DNA from: Ceratothoa steindachneri
Lineage: Eukaryota; Arthropoda; Malacostraca; Isopoda; Cymothoidae
Length of the DNA: 64,000 nucleotides
NCBI GenBank assembly: GCA_963969495.1
Contig: OZ018330.1
Coordinates: forward strand, 48,445,206 to 48,509,205
Direction of reading: 5' to 3'
The position numbers and the translations under genes are program-made. Positions 36,940 to 47,399 of this stretch are shown piece by piece. Under the pieces are notes generated by a model. That model was not told the origin of the DNA. It saw nothing but the letters and a program-made list of their open reading frames with translations, and searched no databases. Every line of letters starts with the position of its first letter. Within the stretch, counting starts at the first letter, position 1.

Positions 36940-39238
36940 AGAGGACAGCTTCTCTAATCTTTGATCCGAAGCTGGACGAGAAAGGCTGACGTTGCCTCAA
37001 GAGACTCTTCCGTGGTTTGCGACCGTCACTCTCACTTCTTGGGAGAGTGCTCGTTGAATTGCACTCCTTTCGGGGAAGTCGCGTGTGACTAAATATGTCT
37101 TTACTCCGGGAGCAGGTGCATATATACTCGGAGCTTTTCAAAACAGGAAGAGAGATTGAAACCTTCTTTAACCTTCGTTATCAGGCGTGACAACCCGAGC
37201 GTCTCTTTGCAGTGAGGTGTCAAAGGCCGGGGGATCAGTGGGATGGTCTCCGTCTTCCGTCTTCCGATAGCGACTGCAGTGAATTTGTTCTGGTTCGTCT
37301 GGATCTTCCCCTTTTCTTCGTACCGGAAGATTATCTGGGCTTCGGCTGCAGTCACCCTGAACATCACTCTTCCAGATCTGGTAGGGTGAGTCACAATCTG
37401 GGTGATTTCGGAGCGTACTATACGTTGAGGGTTTGGGGAAATAGAGGTTTCGGGATGCCCCTAGTGTAGACCGTAAAGAGGGTGGGACTCAGACACCCTC
37501 CTTGGGGGACTCCAGATATCAGGTCAAATTGGGCTCCGATGTGGTCCCCGAATGCAATCACCGCTCTCCTACTAGTCATGCAACTGTATATGACTTTCCC
37601 AAAGGGGGGGGGATAACCCGAGCTTCGAGATCTTATATTTTAGACCATTGATACATACCTTGTCAAAGGCTTTCTTCACGTCCCGGCAGACCACACCCAC
37701 CATACAGCCAGAGGCCCGTTGGCCGCATGTTGATATGCTAAGGCAATTGCAGTCTCTGTGCTCCTTTTTTGTGGAAGCCATGATATTCGTCGTTCTGCAG
37801 TGAGTGTGACGACAGATTGGAAACCAGCCTGTTGTTCAGGATCTTTTCGAATACTTTTCCAATTACTTCGAGAAGTAAGATCGGCCTGAAGTTCATCACT
37901 TGATCTTTAGGCTTCCCTTGTTTAGAAATAAATATCATTTTGGCTGTCTTCAGGCCGTCCGGGAAGTATCCTGCCGCTAATGCTGCGTTGAAAAGATTCA
38001 GTAGCCTGTTTTTCCCCAACCGGACCTTCTTTTAAGTGCCTTGCTGTAATTCGGCTTAGACCTGGAGCTTTTTGCTTAAGGCAAGAGATTGCAGAGTCTA
38101 ACTCTTCTTGAGTGATTGCCATGCCTTCCGAGCCGCACTCCCACAGTCTGTTGAAGTTTGCGGTTCTATGCGCAGTGAATCTCCTGTAGTGCTTTTCCAT
38201 GTGCTCAAGAACTCTGTCATCGGAGCTTAGATCAAAATTTCCCTCCTCTTCTTCGAAGATGCACAAAACGTCGCTCCAGACTTCTTTAAAAAGCTTGGCC
38301 TTTTCTTGTCCAGGTGTACTATTTGCGAGTCAGTCCTCGAAGTTGGTCTTCCTCTTAACTTGATGATGGTGTTCCAAGACATTTAGGGGTTATCCTCGAT
38401 GTCTAGGTTATGGATCATGTGGTCCCATTTCTCCCTGATATCCTGCAGCTGCGCATCGTTCACTTGTTGCCTTAGCTGCTGGACTAGCGCAATGTCCATT
38501 GAGTAGGCGTATCCAGCAGCCCAGGCGCCGTTGTAGATTGTCTTGAATCGCTACTTCAGGAGGATCCTTTCCTGTGTTGGGCGAGTCGGGATTAGGATCT
38601 TGTGCCTTGTGTTCGGGATTACGTTGTCCTCGGTGGCAAATTCATCAAGGATGCTGGACAACTCGTCAATTTGTTCTTGTTTGGCACCATCCATCTTGAG
38701 AATTACCTCAGGGAATTACCTCCTGTAGGCTTCTCAGTCTGCAGTCGAAAAGTTTTTCCTTAGTGATGAGGGTATGGGAGCGCTGGCCCCTGTGATGACT
38801 ATAGGGATATGGTCGCTGGATGTAAGGGGACCAGGCTGCACATGGTGATGTTTAGTTAAGTCGCTGACCCTGGATACATAAACGTCAGGAAGTCCGGCCC
38901 AATCCTCTTAGCTGCGACTCTGCGTATGAGTAAATCGAGATTCCTGCATACTTCAATCTTCCCCAAGTATGACTTTAGAGTGACGGACGGGAACGACTTG
39001 TCTATTTCTCTGCCCTTGACAAACTGAGGTCCTGACCGCAATGCTATTGCTGCACCATCAAATCTTTCGCCAGTCAGGTTTTATTTAATGACTTCGTAAA
39101 CGTATATCTTAAAGGGACTTCGTTTTTTATTCCAATCTCGGAGAGAAGTAGGAGATCCGGGTCAATTTCTCTATATATATTGTATAGCTGGTGTTTGTGG
39201 TTGGCCCATCCATGCACATTGTGTGCAAGAATCACCAT
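36940..39238 (-). pseudogene. LINE ORF2: endonuclease and reverse transcriptase
   Basis: The ATG at 39236-39238 starts MVILAHNVHGWANHKHQLYN, then REIDPDLLLLSEIGIKNE with the endonuclease Glu. The frame 39041-38856 continues the endonuclease. Reverse transcriptase pieces are AKMIFISKQGKPKDQVMNFR then PILLLEVIGKVFEKILNNRL (38019-37738), VKKAFDKVCINGLKYKISKL (near 37680-37620) and SGVPQGGCLSPTLFTVYTRG (about 37470-37530). The YADD box is destroyed: the frame reads VRSEITQIVTHPTRSG. Thumb-like KIQTNQNKFTAVAIGRRKTE is in 37101-37394. Many stops and frameshifts are present. Confidence 0.8.
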
Positions 39239-39244
39239 TTTATT

Positions 39245-40600
39245 TATTTTGGCAATGGCTATTTCCTGGGCTTGGTTGGGGACTTCTGGTACTTCGGAGA
39301 GTTGTACGGTTTGCCGGATTTGAGTTTTTTGTACATACTCAGCCCGTAGAATCTGATTGCTGAGCCGTACAGTTTTACACGTTTTTCGAGGAGGGCGGTC
39401 TTAACCTCTTCCTCCTCATTGGAGGAGTCGTAAAACCACTTGAAGTATCTTCTACGTATAATTGTGGTTATGTCCTCAGTGGTGAAGTTTCCTGAGATTG
39501 CGTTGCATTTTTGTTCACCGCGATGACCAAGTTGATCTGCTTGGCATCAAGCTAGTTGGATTTTGAGGATTGTCTAGAATCTAGCTTTTGGGTGCGGGTT
39601 TAATCCTCTTCTGTTGTCAACGGGATAATTTTTGGCCGATCGGCTCTAAGGAAGAACCGACGGTGGCTATCTCTTCCTCCGCCGGTGTAGTTTCCATGCA
39701 CTCTGGGTCAGCTACCCTAGCCTGATTCGGTGTAGCGGCAGTGAGGGTAGGAATTACGCTCCTTAGGACCAGAACTTTGTCGGAGGGAGGGTTGGCTGGA
39801 AATTTATGGGCTCCATGCCGTTTGCCTCTAGCATTTTGTCAAGCTTCGTGTTGAATGATCCATGAGTTGCGTAATTTAGAACGTGTGCGTGTAGAATACA
39901 CGCCAGCAGTTTAGTGGGGGGTTGAATCTGACAGCTGTAGGATTATTTGAGGTTGGAGTTTGTTGGTTGGTGGGAGAAGTGTAGTTTTTTTTCTTCGCTG
40001 GCAGAGGGCATGTTCAAAGAAATACTCTAGGCTGTCTTTTTGTGGTTGAGAAGTTTCCTGCGCACAGTGCACTACAGGCACACCTTTGTCTGCGAGACAC
40101 AGCGCATCCAGGAGTACCCTTCATGTCTGCATTCGGAACAGAGGATCTACTCTTTATCGAGGCAGTTGAGAGTGGTGTGGTCTTTCTTCCACTTTATAGC
40201 AGAAGAAGCACGTCAACAGGTGGAAGTGCTTATTTCGAGAAATTTGTGAATGCCCAATGTCCATACTAGAGAGCCTCAGCCCAGTTGTTTGAGCCTTTTC
40301 CGCCATATTTGTTTCCTCGAAGACCACTTTGAAGATGTCCGTTAGGTCACGGAACTTTATGCCTTTTGCGACCTTAGTCCACGCATGATTTCTCTTGATT
40401 TCAGTCCTAATTTTTCCACGGTTCTAGTCCCTTCCCAAGAATCTATCTGCCTACATATCACCGCCTTTCTTGCGGTGACTAAAGGGGCTGGTTTCGGCTC
40501 GAGTCCGATTTGAGCCAGCAGCTCTGATGCTTTCTTAGAGGTGAGTTTTTCTAAATCTGCTTGGTTACGGCATATGGCTTCCTAGCCGTTCCCGAGTTCA
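39245..40600 (-). pseudogene. LINE ORF1, gag-like remnant
   Basis: The minus strand between ORF2 and the 5' UTR is broken. Near 40060-40180 it gives CSECRHEGYSWMRC, a zinc-knuckle spacing with Tyr at the expected His, and a second damaged Cys pair. The order (ORF1 before ORF2, small gap) is as expected for jockey-type elements. Confidence 0.5.
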
Positions 40601-40814
40601 ATGAGCTTTTTTTATTCCAATATCCAGTTGTTGGAAGATTACCACGAAAACTTTGGACTTAGAAGGACGCACTGCATTAGTTTGGCGAAGCGAAAGTCGA
40701 AGGTCCAGGGACTCCTCTGGGATGTTCATTGGTCCGTTGTCACCCTTGTCCCATCATCAGGCACGGTGCTAACCACACCCTGTGCACCTTCTTGCCCACA
40801 TTCAAGAGAGAAAG

Positions 40815-41120
40815 AGGAGGAATCTCCATTCAATCCCATTGTAAACGTTTTTGACTCAGTGAGGTTGACCTAAACAGGAGATATTTCCAATCAGTCTACC
40901 GCTTTCCCACTGAGTCCCAGAGGGGAGGCACTAATACTCTCCTTTCAAGCAGGGAAGGCACAGTAGGAATCTCCAATCAGCCCACCCACACTTGTTACTG
41001 CCTCTTTTGAGGGCCACCGAAACAGGAGGAATCTCCAATCAGTCGGTGGCTGCCCTTCAGAGATAAACGGTTGGGTATCAGGGCATAGACGTTCACCTGT
41101 GTAGTGCAGTGGGTAAGTCC
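40815..41120 (-). promoter_or_regulatory. LINE 5' region with repeated box
   Basis: On the plus strand, ggaatctccattcaatc (40820), gatatttccaatcagtc (40879), aggaatctccaatcagcc (40966) and aggaatctccaatcagtc (41025) are variants of one 15-bp box. Irregular spacing argues against simple slippage. It may be a repeated regulatory or structural element of the LINE 5' UTR; that is inference. Confidence 0.4.
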
Positions 41121-41401
41121 TTCAACGGGGGTTCGCTGGGAGGAATCTTGTGGTTTTGTAGGCTGTTGCGTCTCACGCAGAAGTGCTTCCTGTGGGGGGT
41201 GGGCTTTAGTGTAACAGCCGGGAGACAGCGGCAGCTGTCCAGCTCTAACTTGCTAAGATGTAACAGTCACGGAATACGAGGCCTCTTCATATCCTTGGCC
41301 TTGCCTCCTTTACCGAGTTGAAGATTCCGAAGCACTGATCTCTGATCTAGTTTTCAAGCTTACATTTACAGAATGCTACACTATATATACTTTTCTACTT
41401 A

Positions 41402-41578
41402 AACATAAGGGATACAAAATTGACCAATCACAGTTTAGGAATTTTTCAAGGACAAACTAACGTTCAAAACATAGGCCCTACTTGTTTCTCTATTTGAACA
41501 TAAGGGATACAAAATTGACCAATCACAGTTAAGGAAAATTTTTTAAAGACACACTAACGTTTAAAACATAGGCGCTAC
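41402..41578. repeat. tandem duplication, ~96-bp period
   Basis: aacataagggatacaaaatt then gaccaatcacagtt occurs at 41402 and again at 41499, each followed by actaacgtt and aaaacataggc. The two copies differ at several positions. It lies just outside the presumptive 5' end of the LINE. Confidence 0.9.
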
Positions 41579-41929
41579 AGAATAATTGACTTTTTCAGAC
41601 GTAAGCACAAACAAATTCAAGGACAGATTTAGCCGCGCTCCTGTGAACATCTTCTCCGTCTCGTCAGTTCCAAGCTCGTGTTCTTCCTTGCACCCATGTG
41701 GTTTCTTCGAGCCTTCAGGTGAACCACCCGGTATGAGCTCGGGAGTGCGTTCGCGAGTTGTCCTCCCAATGCAGAGACATTCAAGATAACACTCAGCCTA
41801 CACAGCGATAAACGGACACGGAACCCTTCCGAACGTCATAATCTCATACGAGATATTTCATTATCGACCTAGCGGATAACTCCCAGGACAGGGGTGCCTC
41901 GGGTACCTGCTCCCCTCTTTTGAACCCGA

Positions 41930-42715
41930 GTGAACCTGGGTGAACTAGAGTTTCAGCTGCAAGAAGAAGCCTACAGCAGAAGAGGATTTAACCCACGTCA
42001 ACCTCGTCCTCTTAATTCTCCGGTGGCTCTTCCTCTCGCATCGGACACCCTTAGGTCTCCGCGGAGACCGCCTGCCACCTTGCTGGACAGCGAGAACCTA
42101 TACAGCGGCGACGTTCAAGCCATCGCTTCTGTACACTGGCAATTAGTGGTCCAGAACCTACGTGACAAACTACAAGCCTCTATATTCAAGGTAAGGAGAG
42201 TGGAAAGAAATACAGGTTCTGATTAGTCTTTCCAGGTTCCGTTCCCAGCTGTGCAGGGACGAATTTCTACGCTTGAACAACCGTAATCGTCTCTTCAATA
42301 ACTTGTGCCAATACGGTTGGCAGGTGGCACTGCGGGACGCTAGGGAACAAGAAGCCACTCGAACAGGAATTTCCCTTAGTGAAGCTGTACTTTAGTGACC
42401 CAGGACTCAAACAAGTACGTATCGTTCAGTCACCTTGCAAGTATGGATCCTGGGGCACTAAAAGGTCTCCCAGCATGGATAACGAAGAACAAACGACACA
42501 ACGCAGAAGGCCTCCAGCGTACCAGTGCCTTCCTCAACAACGTTGCTGGTAAATTGGACTGGCAGTGGCGTATGCGTGTAGACCATGTGCGTCGTAGGAA
42601 GGACCTTTTCCCTAACTCTACCAGGTCATCCACCTCCGAAGAATACTGCTGGATTTCTCCAGGCTCCATTCCGGACATGTGGGAAAACGGCGACTTCACA
42701 CTCAACTAGGATGAA
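41930..42715 (+). pseudogene. unidentified helical coding remnant
   Basis: Plus-strand frames 41930-42226, a shifted continuation to about 42393, and 42395-42709 give charged, helix-rich segments: HWQLVVQNLRDKLQASIFKV, FRSQLCRDEFLRLNNRNRLF and CQYGWQVALRDAREQEATRT. Codon use looks protein-like and base composition is more balanced than in the flanks. It resembles the Arg/Leu-rich N-terminal region that precedes reverse transcriptase in some PLE proteins, but no reverse transcriptase follows on this strand. I do not recognise it firmly. Confidence 0.3.
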
Positions 42716-42847
42716 ATCTCCATATTGTCCTCGACTGACGAATCCTTTGATCCTCCCTCTATTCGCAGGCACCTTTTTTCGGACTCAGAACACTCCACTT
42801 TTCCATCTCCGCCCCTCATTCAGGAGGGGTGAAATTGCGATTTTGTA

Positions 42848-44700
42848 TTAGCGGCGACCAATGCGGAGACACCGAGTTGTCGGAAGTAGGGTTTCGGGTT
42901 GGAGTTGCACATTAATTGCCGGTTTTTTCATTTGGATAATCACTGCTTCAACCATTCGCAATCTTCTGTGCTTTTGTAGTCTCAGGATGATGGAGGTATT
43001 CTTATTGAGCGCCTCACGGGTTAACGTAGTGCCGTGACAGTCGGTATGTTTTCTAATTGCTCCATCCTGTAGGTGAGCCGTCAGACACCTGGACAGGGTT
43101 GTGTAGGTCACGCCAATGTACTTAGAATTGCAGCGTTCGCATTCACCGACTTTACTCGAATACTGGTACACGACTTTAGTCAACTTCAGTTGGCTCATCG
43201 GAAGAAGACAGCTGTTCTTCATGATGCATCTACTTGTTTTCCTTGTCTTGGAATATATTATTAGGTTTATATCCGTATTAGGGTTGATTTTGGTTGGCAT
43301 TTCGATGTAAAATGGCCTTGAGGGCCTTTTCGTCTACACGGTAGCCTGGTTCATATTGGCCTTGTAATAAAGATCGATAGTATTATTTTTCAATGTGCAC
43401 CGGGCACCAGATACAGCAGGCAAGTTCATTTTTTCTTTCATAGTGGCATCGATGGATTCCTGTGAGTAGCCGTTGTTGATCAGAACGCGGGAAGCCCTTT
43501 TCAGTTGAAGATCGACAGCTGTCCACGAGGAAGAATGTTAAATGGCCGTTGATCAAGGCATTAATGACTGATTTCTTGTAGCGTTCACGACAGTCAGAAG
43601 AACAGTTTAAACAGAAGCCTAAGTTTGTGGCTTTAACGTACAATTGGTTCGTAAATTTAGACTCATGAGAACTGAATAGAATATAGAGAGATAGAAGAGA
43701 TCCTTGATCTTCAGTATCGTGCGCGAAATTCAAACAAGATTTATTCTTAAATGTGTCAACTAGGGCATTAACTTGACCAAGGTTATCTGCGTTTAAATGT
43801 ATGTCGTCGATATAGCGCGCATAGATGGAAGGTTTGGGCCTTATATTACTTTTTAAAAATGTTATTCTCAACTTCATTCATGTAGAAGTTGGCAAAAAGG
43901 ACGTGGGAACATTTGTGAATAGAGATTCCATGTCCATAGAAGCTGGTAGGGCTGCTGGTTGAGAAGCTTGAAGAATATCTAGAAGAGTCGAAGAGAAGGG
44001 CAGCATGGGGTGTAGGGAGCGATGATCGAGTTGAGTTATTTTTCAAAATGATAAGTCTCACTTGGAGTTTGATTTATGATAGGGCTGAGTGTATTTCCAG
44101 ATTTATGCATTTTCACATTGCTGTAGGTGTAACACATCCTAAGGATTTCCTTTTATTATGAAAATTTTCATAGGGTTAGTGGTGATGTTATTTTTCCTAA
44201 TGAGTTTGTTTAGGTTTGTTTTTAGATCGTTAGTGGGATTCCGCTTGAAAATTCTTGAATTTACTGCTGTCGTGCGGGATTGTTTTTATCTTGTTAAGGT
44301 AATCTTCTTGGTTCAGGATGACATATATTGAGGATTTATCGGCTCTACGGATTGCCGGCAATATCTTTGTTCTCTCTGAATTCTTTCGCAGCCTACCTCA
44401 GTCAAGGGGTGATGAGGGAGCTCCGACTGTGGCCTCGACATTTGTTTGACTCTTCTGAGAATTCAGTAAGGAGGTTGGGATTTATATGGACTTTTCGGTC
44501 TTGTTAGAGCTTGAGTAGGTCTTCCAGGGATCTATATTTCAATCCTCTCAGATAAAGGAGGGTAATTAGTAATATAATTGCAGTTGAGGCCAAAATTAAG
44601 GAAATCAACCTGGTCTGAGCTAAGAGTCGTGTTGCTTAGGTTGATGAAATGGTCTGTTTTTTGAGGGACGCCAACTGAGGTGCTGTACAATTTAGCAAGC
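42848..44700 (-). pseudogene. PLE reverse transcriptase-endonuclease
   Basis: Broken frames from 44700 give FGLNCNYITN and NLNKLIRKNNITTN (the N-terminal PLE region). The frame 44061-43846 has FANFYMNEVENNIF, and 43877-43383 has SIYARYIDDIHLNADNLGQV with the YIDD catalytic motif kept. The endonuclease frame 43300-42848 carries SKVGECERCNSKYIGVTYTT, then LSRCLTAHLQDGAIRKH and the tail RLRMVEAVIIQMKKPAINVQ. This is the best-preserved GIY-YIG domain in the window (150 open codons). Frameshifts lie near 43850 and 43380 and upstream. Confidence 0.87.
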
Positions 44701-44760
44701 TTGTACCCAAGTTAAAATTAATAACGCTGCCACTGCTGTGAACTTGTACTTCAACAGTTC
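42848..44760 (-). mobile_element. Penelope-like element
   Basis: Minus-strand reverse transcriptase (44700-43383) and GIY-YIG endonuclease (43300-42848) lie in the PLE order. It is bounded on the right by a (TA)n run at 44788. Confidence 0.87.
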
Positions 44761-44784
44761 TTGTATACAACATCGCCTCTGACC

Positions 44785-44787
<3 letters not shown>

Positions 44788-44845
<58 letters not shown>
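44788..44845. repeat. (TA)n microsatellite
   Basis: TA run bordering the third palindrome on its left. Confidence 0.97.
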
Positions 44846-44849
<4 letters not shown>

Positions 44850-44881
44850 GGGAGTCTATGATAAAAAAAATGGAGCAGGAA

Positions 44882-45005
44882 AATAAAAGAAACCAGGAGT
44901 GGTACGAAGTTCTTTACTACTGACGTTTCGCTCCTCAGGAACTTCCTCAGAGTGATAAGAAACGCCAGTAGTAAAGAACTTCGTGCCCCTGCTGGTTTCT
45001 CTTAT
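44882..45005. repeat. palindrome with hammerhead-like centre
   Basis: aataaaagaaaccagg on the left is mirrored by ctggtttctcttatt on the right. Inner arms gtacgaagttctttactact and agtagtaaagaacttcgtgc pair nearly perfectly. The centre (about 44931-44955) holds a motif read on the minus strand. The palindrome lies between (TA)n at 44788-44845 and (CT)n-(TA)n at 45006-45125, the same design as 5547-5847. Confidence 0.9.
44922..44950 (-). ncRNA. hammerhead-like motif in palindrome centre
   Basis: The minus strand reads CTGAGGA, A, GTTCC, loop TGA, GGAGC, then GAAACGTC. CUGANGA and GAAAC are intact, and GUUCC pairs with GGAGC over five positions (one G-U). It has the same one-base insertion before stem II as the other loci. 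The surrounding palindrome arms could supply stem I or stem III pairing. Confidence 0.5.
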
Positions 45006-45127
<122 letters not shown>

Positions 45128-45134
45128 TATTAAT

Positions 45135-45680
45135 AGTAGTAGTCCATAGATTTCGACGATGACATTAGAACCTGTGCGTAAATGCTTTTAAAGTGGTCAA
45201 GCCGTTGCACACTGGGGCAGGCCCACTCTCTCAGCTTCAAGAGTCGGAGTCTAGTGGTACGCAGGACCATCATCACGACTGGAGACTCCCTTGGCTGCAG
45301 TAGATGGCCGTGACGTCTTAAATGCCTGGTCACGCCCTTAGCTCTACACAAAGCCCTGCAACACCGCCTTCATGGCCGTTGGATCTTCCAGTTGATCTCG
45401 TCCGCCCAATCCACCGGAGTCATCTTCGCATGCAAGGGTAGACACGCCCTATCTCACTGAGGGTTTGAGACATGTTGGCTACGCTTAACCTGGCTTAGCT
45501 CGCCTGTCAAAGCGGTGTAACTTGATGTGGCCACTGTCACATACAAACAGCTTCTTGGAGCCACAGGTGAGGGCTGAGTGCCAAGTGGGGACCACTGACG
45601 GACGAGCTACTCTTTAAGAAGAGCCTAACAAGCCCCTTAACCACCTATTTTCAGGGGACGTGTGCTAATACATCTCCTTT
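45135..45680. other. GC-richer block, unexplained repeat-like
   Basis: Composition rises sharply compared with both flanks. The block has no long frame; the 73-codon minus frame at 45130-45351 resembles nothing I know. Phrases such as catggccgttggatcttcca look like the conserved interior of a non-autonomous repeat. No inverted ends, tail or second copy were found in this window. Confidence 0.35.
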
Positions 45681-45839
45681 AAAAGGTGTTCCATGAGAAT
45701 ACCCGCCTCTTCAATGGTTTCACATGTTGTATAAAAATGAAAAAAAAAATAATGCATTAGAGAACGAGAGAAAAGGGAATCAATGGTAAGGGAAAAGTAG
45801 GCAAGCTATCAGTTAGGATTTTTTTCCTGCGAGTTGTCG

Positions 45840-46260
45840 GGAGGGATGTTTAAAGCATGATTTGAATGCTGATAACTGACTTGTTTGGGAATATTGTGAC
45901 TGCTTTAGCCATTGCATTTGGGTCCCATCACCTTTATGCCACAGGATGGTAGTGTTTTCATTGAGCATAATCTGTTAGCTAAATACGATAGGATAATTGG
46001 GTACGGCGCTTGAGGGCGCCACTATGTAGGTGTGCAGTTGACCGTCTTGACAACGTAGGTGTAGTCATGCCAATATACGTAGAATTGTGATTCTCACATA
46101 CACCAACGCTGAGGTTTGATGTTTTCCTTGTTTTTGTATTAGAGGAGAAGATTGAGCTTAGAATAAAGTGATGTGGAGGGTCATCAATTTTGTAGTTAAC
46201 ACTCATAGTAGCTTGGTAGTAGAGACGAAGGGTGTCTGGTTTTTCCGAGACCCGGCGAGC
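45840..46260 (-). pseudogene. PLE endonuclease fragment
   Basis: The frame 46206-45979 encodes VGVCENHNSTYIGMTTPTLS then RRSTAHLHSGALKRRT, the GIY-YIG core of a PLE related to but distinct from the one at 42848-43300 (compare KYIGVTYTTLSRCLTAHLQD). Upstream NTKTRKTSNLS matches the linker of the same protein type. Reverse transcriptase is absent here. Confidence 0.75.
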
Positions 46261-46489
46261 AGATAAGAATAGATTAATTTTTTAAAAATAAATTCACTCT
46301 CAATCTCAAGTGACATAACCAATCATCCCATTACATTCAGCTCACAAAGATTATGGTCAATGAGAACACCACCATTCTGTACCGTAACAGTGATTCAACT
46401 TCACTGCGACCGCTGAACAGTCACAATATGCCAAAACAGGCCAGCTATCAACGTTCAATTCATTTCCTAAACATTCATCCCGTCAACTC

Positions 46490-47340
46490 GCAGGGTGTTT
46501 CTTATCTTCCTCTTGACAATGTTCAATAGATTTGCTATGGAATTTAGGTCAGAAGAGTTTGTTGGCCAATAAAGTGTATTAATATCATCGTTATTAAGCC
46601 ATTTGGTAATAGATTTGTCACTGTAGACAGGTGCTTGGTTCTGTTGAAAAAATAAATCAGCATCTCAATGAAGCTTGTCAGCAGATGTAAGCGTGGAGGG
46701 CTTTACAATTTCCTGGTAGACCACAGCGTGGACTTTGAACTTTATAAAATACAGTAGACCAGCACTAGCAGTTGACACGGCACTCCAAGTTATCAGAGGC
46801 CTTGGAAACTTTACACGGTTTTCAGACACTTTAAATTATTTGCCTCTCCACTCTTACGCCAGACTCTTGGGTCCTTGATTTGCAAATGACATGAAAACTT
46901 TACTTTCATCTGAAAAGTGGACTTTGAACTCCTGTGTAACACTGCACTTTCTTTACTCCTTAACGCATGTAAGACGCTTCTGACCTTGTCTTTTATTCAG
47001 AAGTGGCTTAATATTAGTAATACGGTAGCTGTAGAGGCTTTCCCAATGTGTTTTTGTATAGTGGTTCTTAATGCATTGACACCAGGCTCAGTCCTCTCCT
47101 TGTGCAGCTCTTTCAAGTTCTTCAATCGACTTTTCTTGATAATTCTCTCAAGGCTGTGGTGATCGCTATACTCAGCCACCTATTCCTATCATACTTTTCC
47201 CTTCCAGTCAACTTTCCATTAATATGTTTCGATATAACACTCTGAACAGCCAGTCATTTCACCAATGGCATGGAATGGCTTACCCTCCTTGTAGAGGGTG
47301 CCAATGATTGTCTTCTAGATAAATATAAAATCAACGGTCA
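46490..47340 (-). pseudogene. Tc1-like transposase remnant
   Basis: The minus strand reads, across frames, MKVKFSCHLQIKDPRVWRKS (first catalytic region), FQQNQAPVYSDKSITKWLNN (second motif, with Asn where the catalytic Asp is expected) and YWPTNSSDLNSIANLLNIVK (third motif, with Ala where the catalytic Glu is expected). The spacing suits Tc1. At least two catalytic residues are gone and frameshifts are numerous. Termini were not found. Confidence 0.72.
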
Positions 47341-47399
47341 TCCTCATGGTTATGGTTGAGTGTCTTGAATAAAATATTCAAATAGTTTGAAATACCGGA

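Larger units (their letters stand above)
36585..41340 (-). mobile_element. jockey-type LINE, decayed, near full length
   Basis: ORF2 (about 36940-39238) and ORF1 (about 39245-40600) lie on the minus strand, with a presumptive 5' UTR to about 41340 containing repeated ggaatctccaatcag boxes. It is the same kind of element as 15350-20235 but clearly diverged. The exact ends were not found. Confidence 0.72.
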
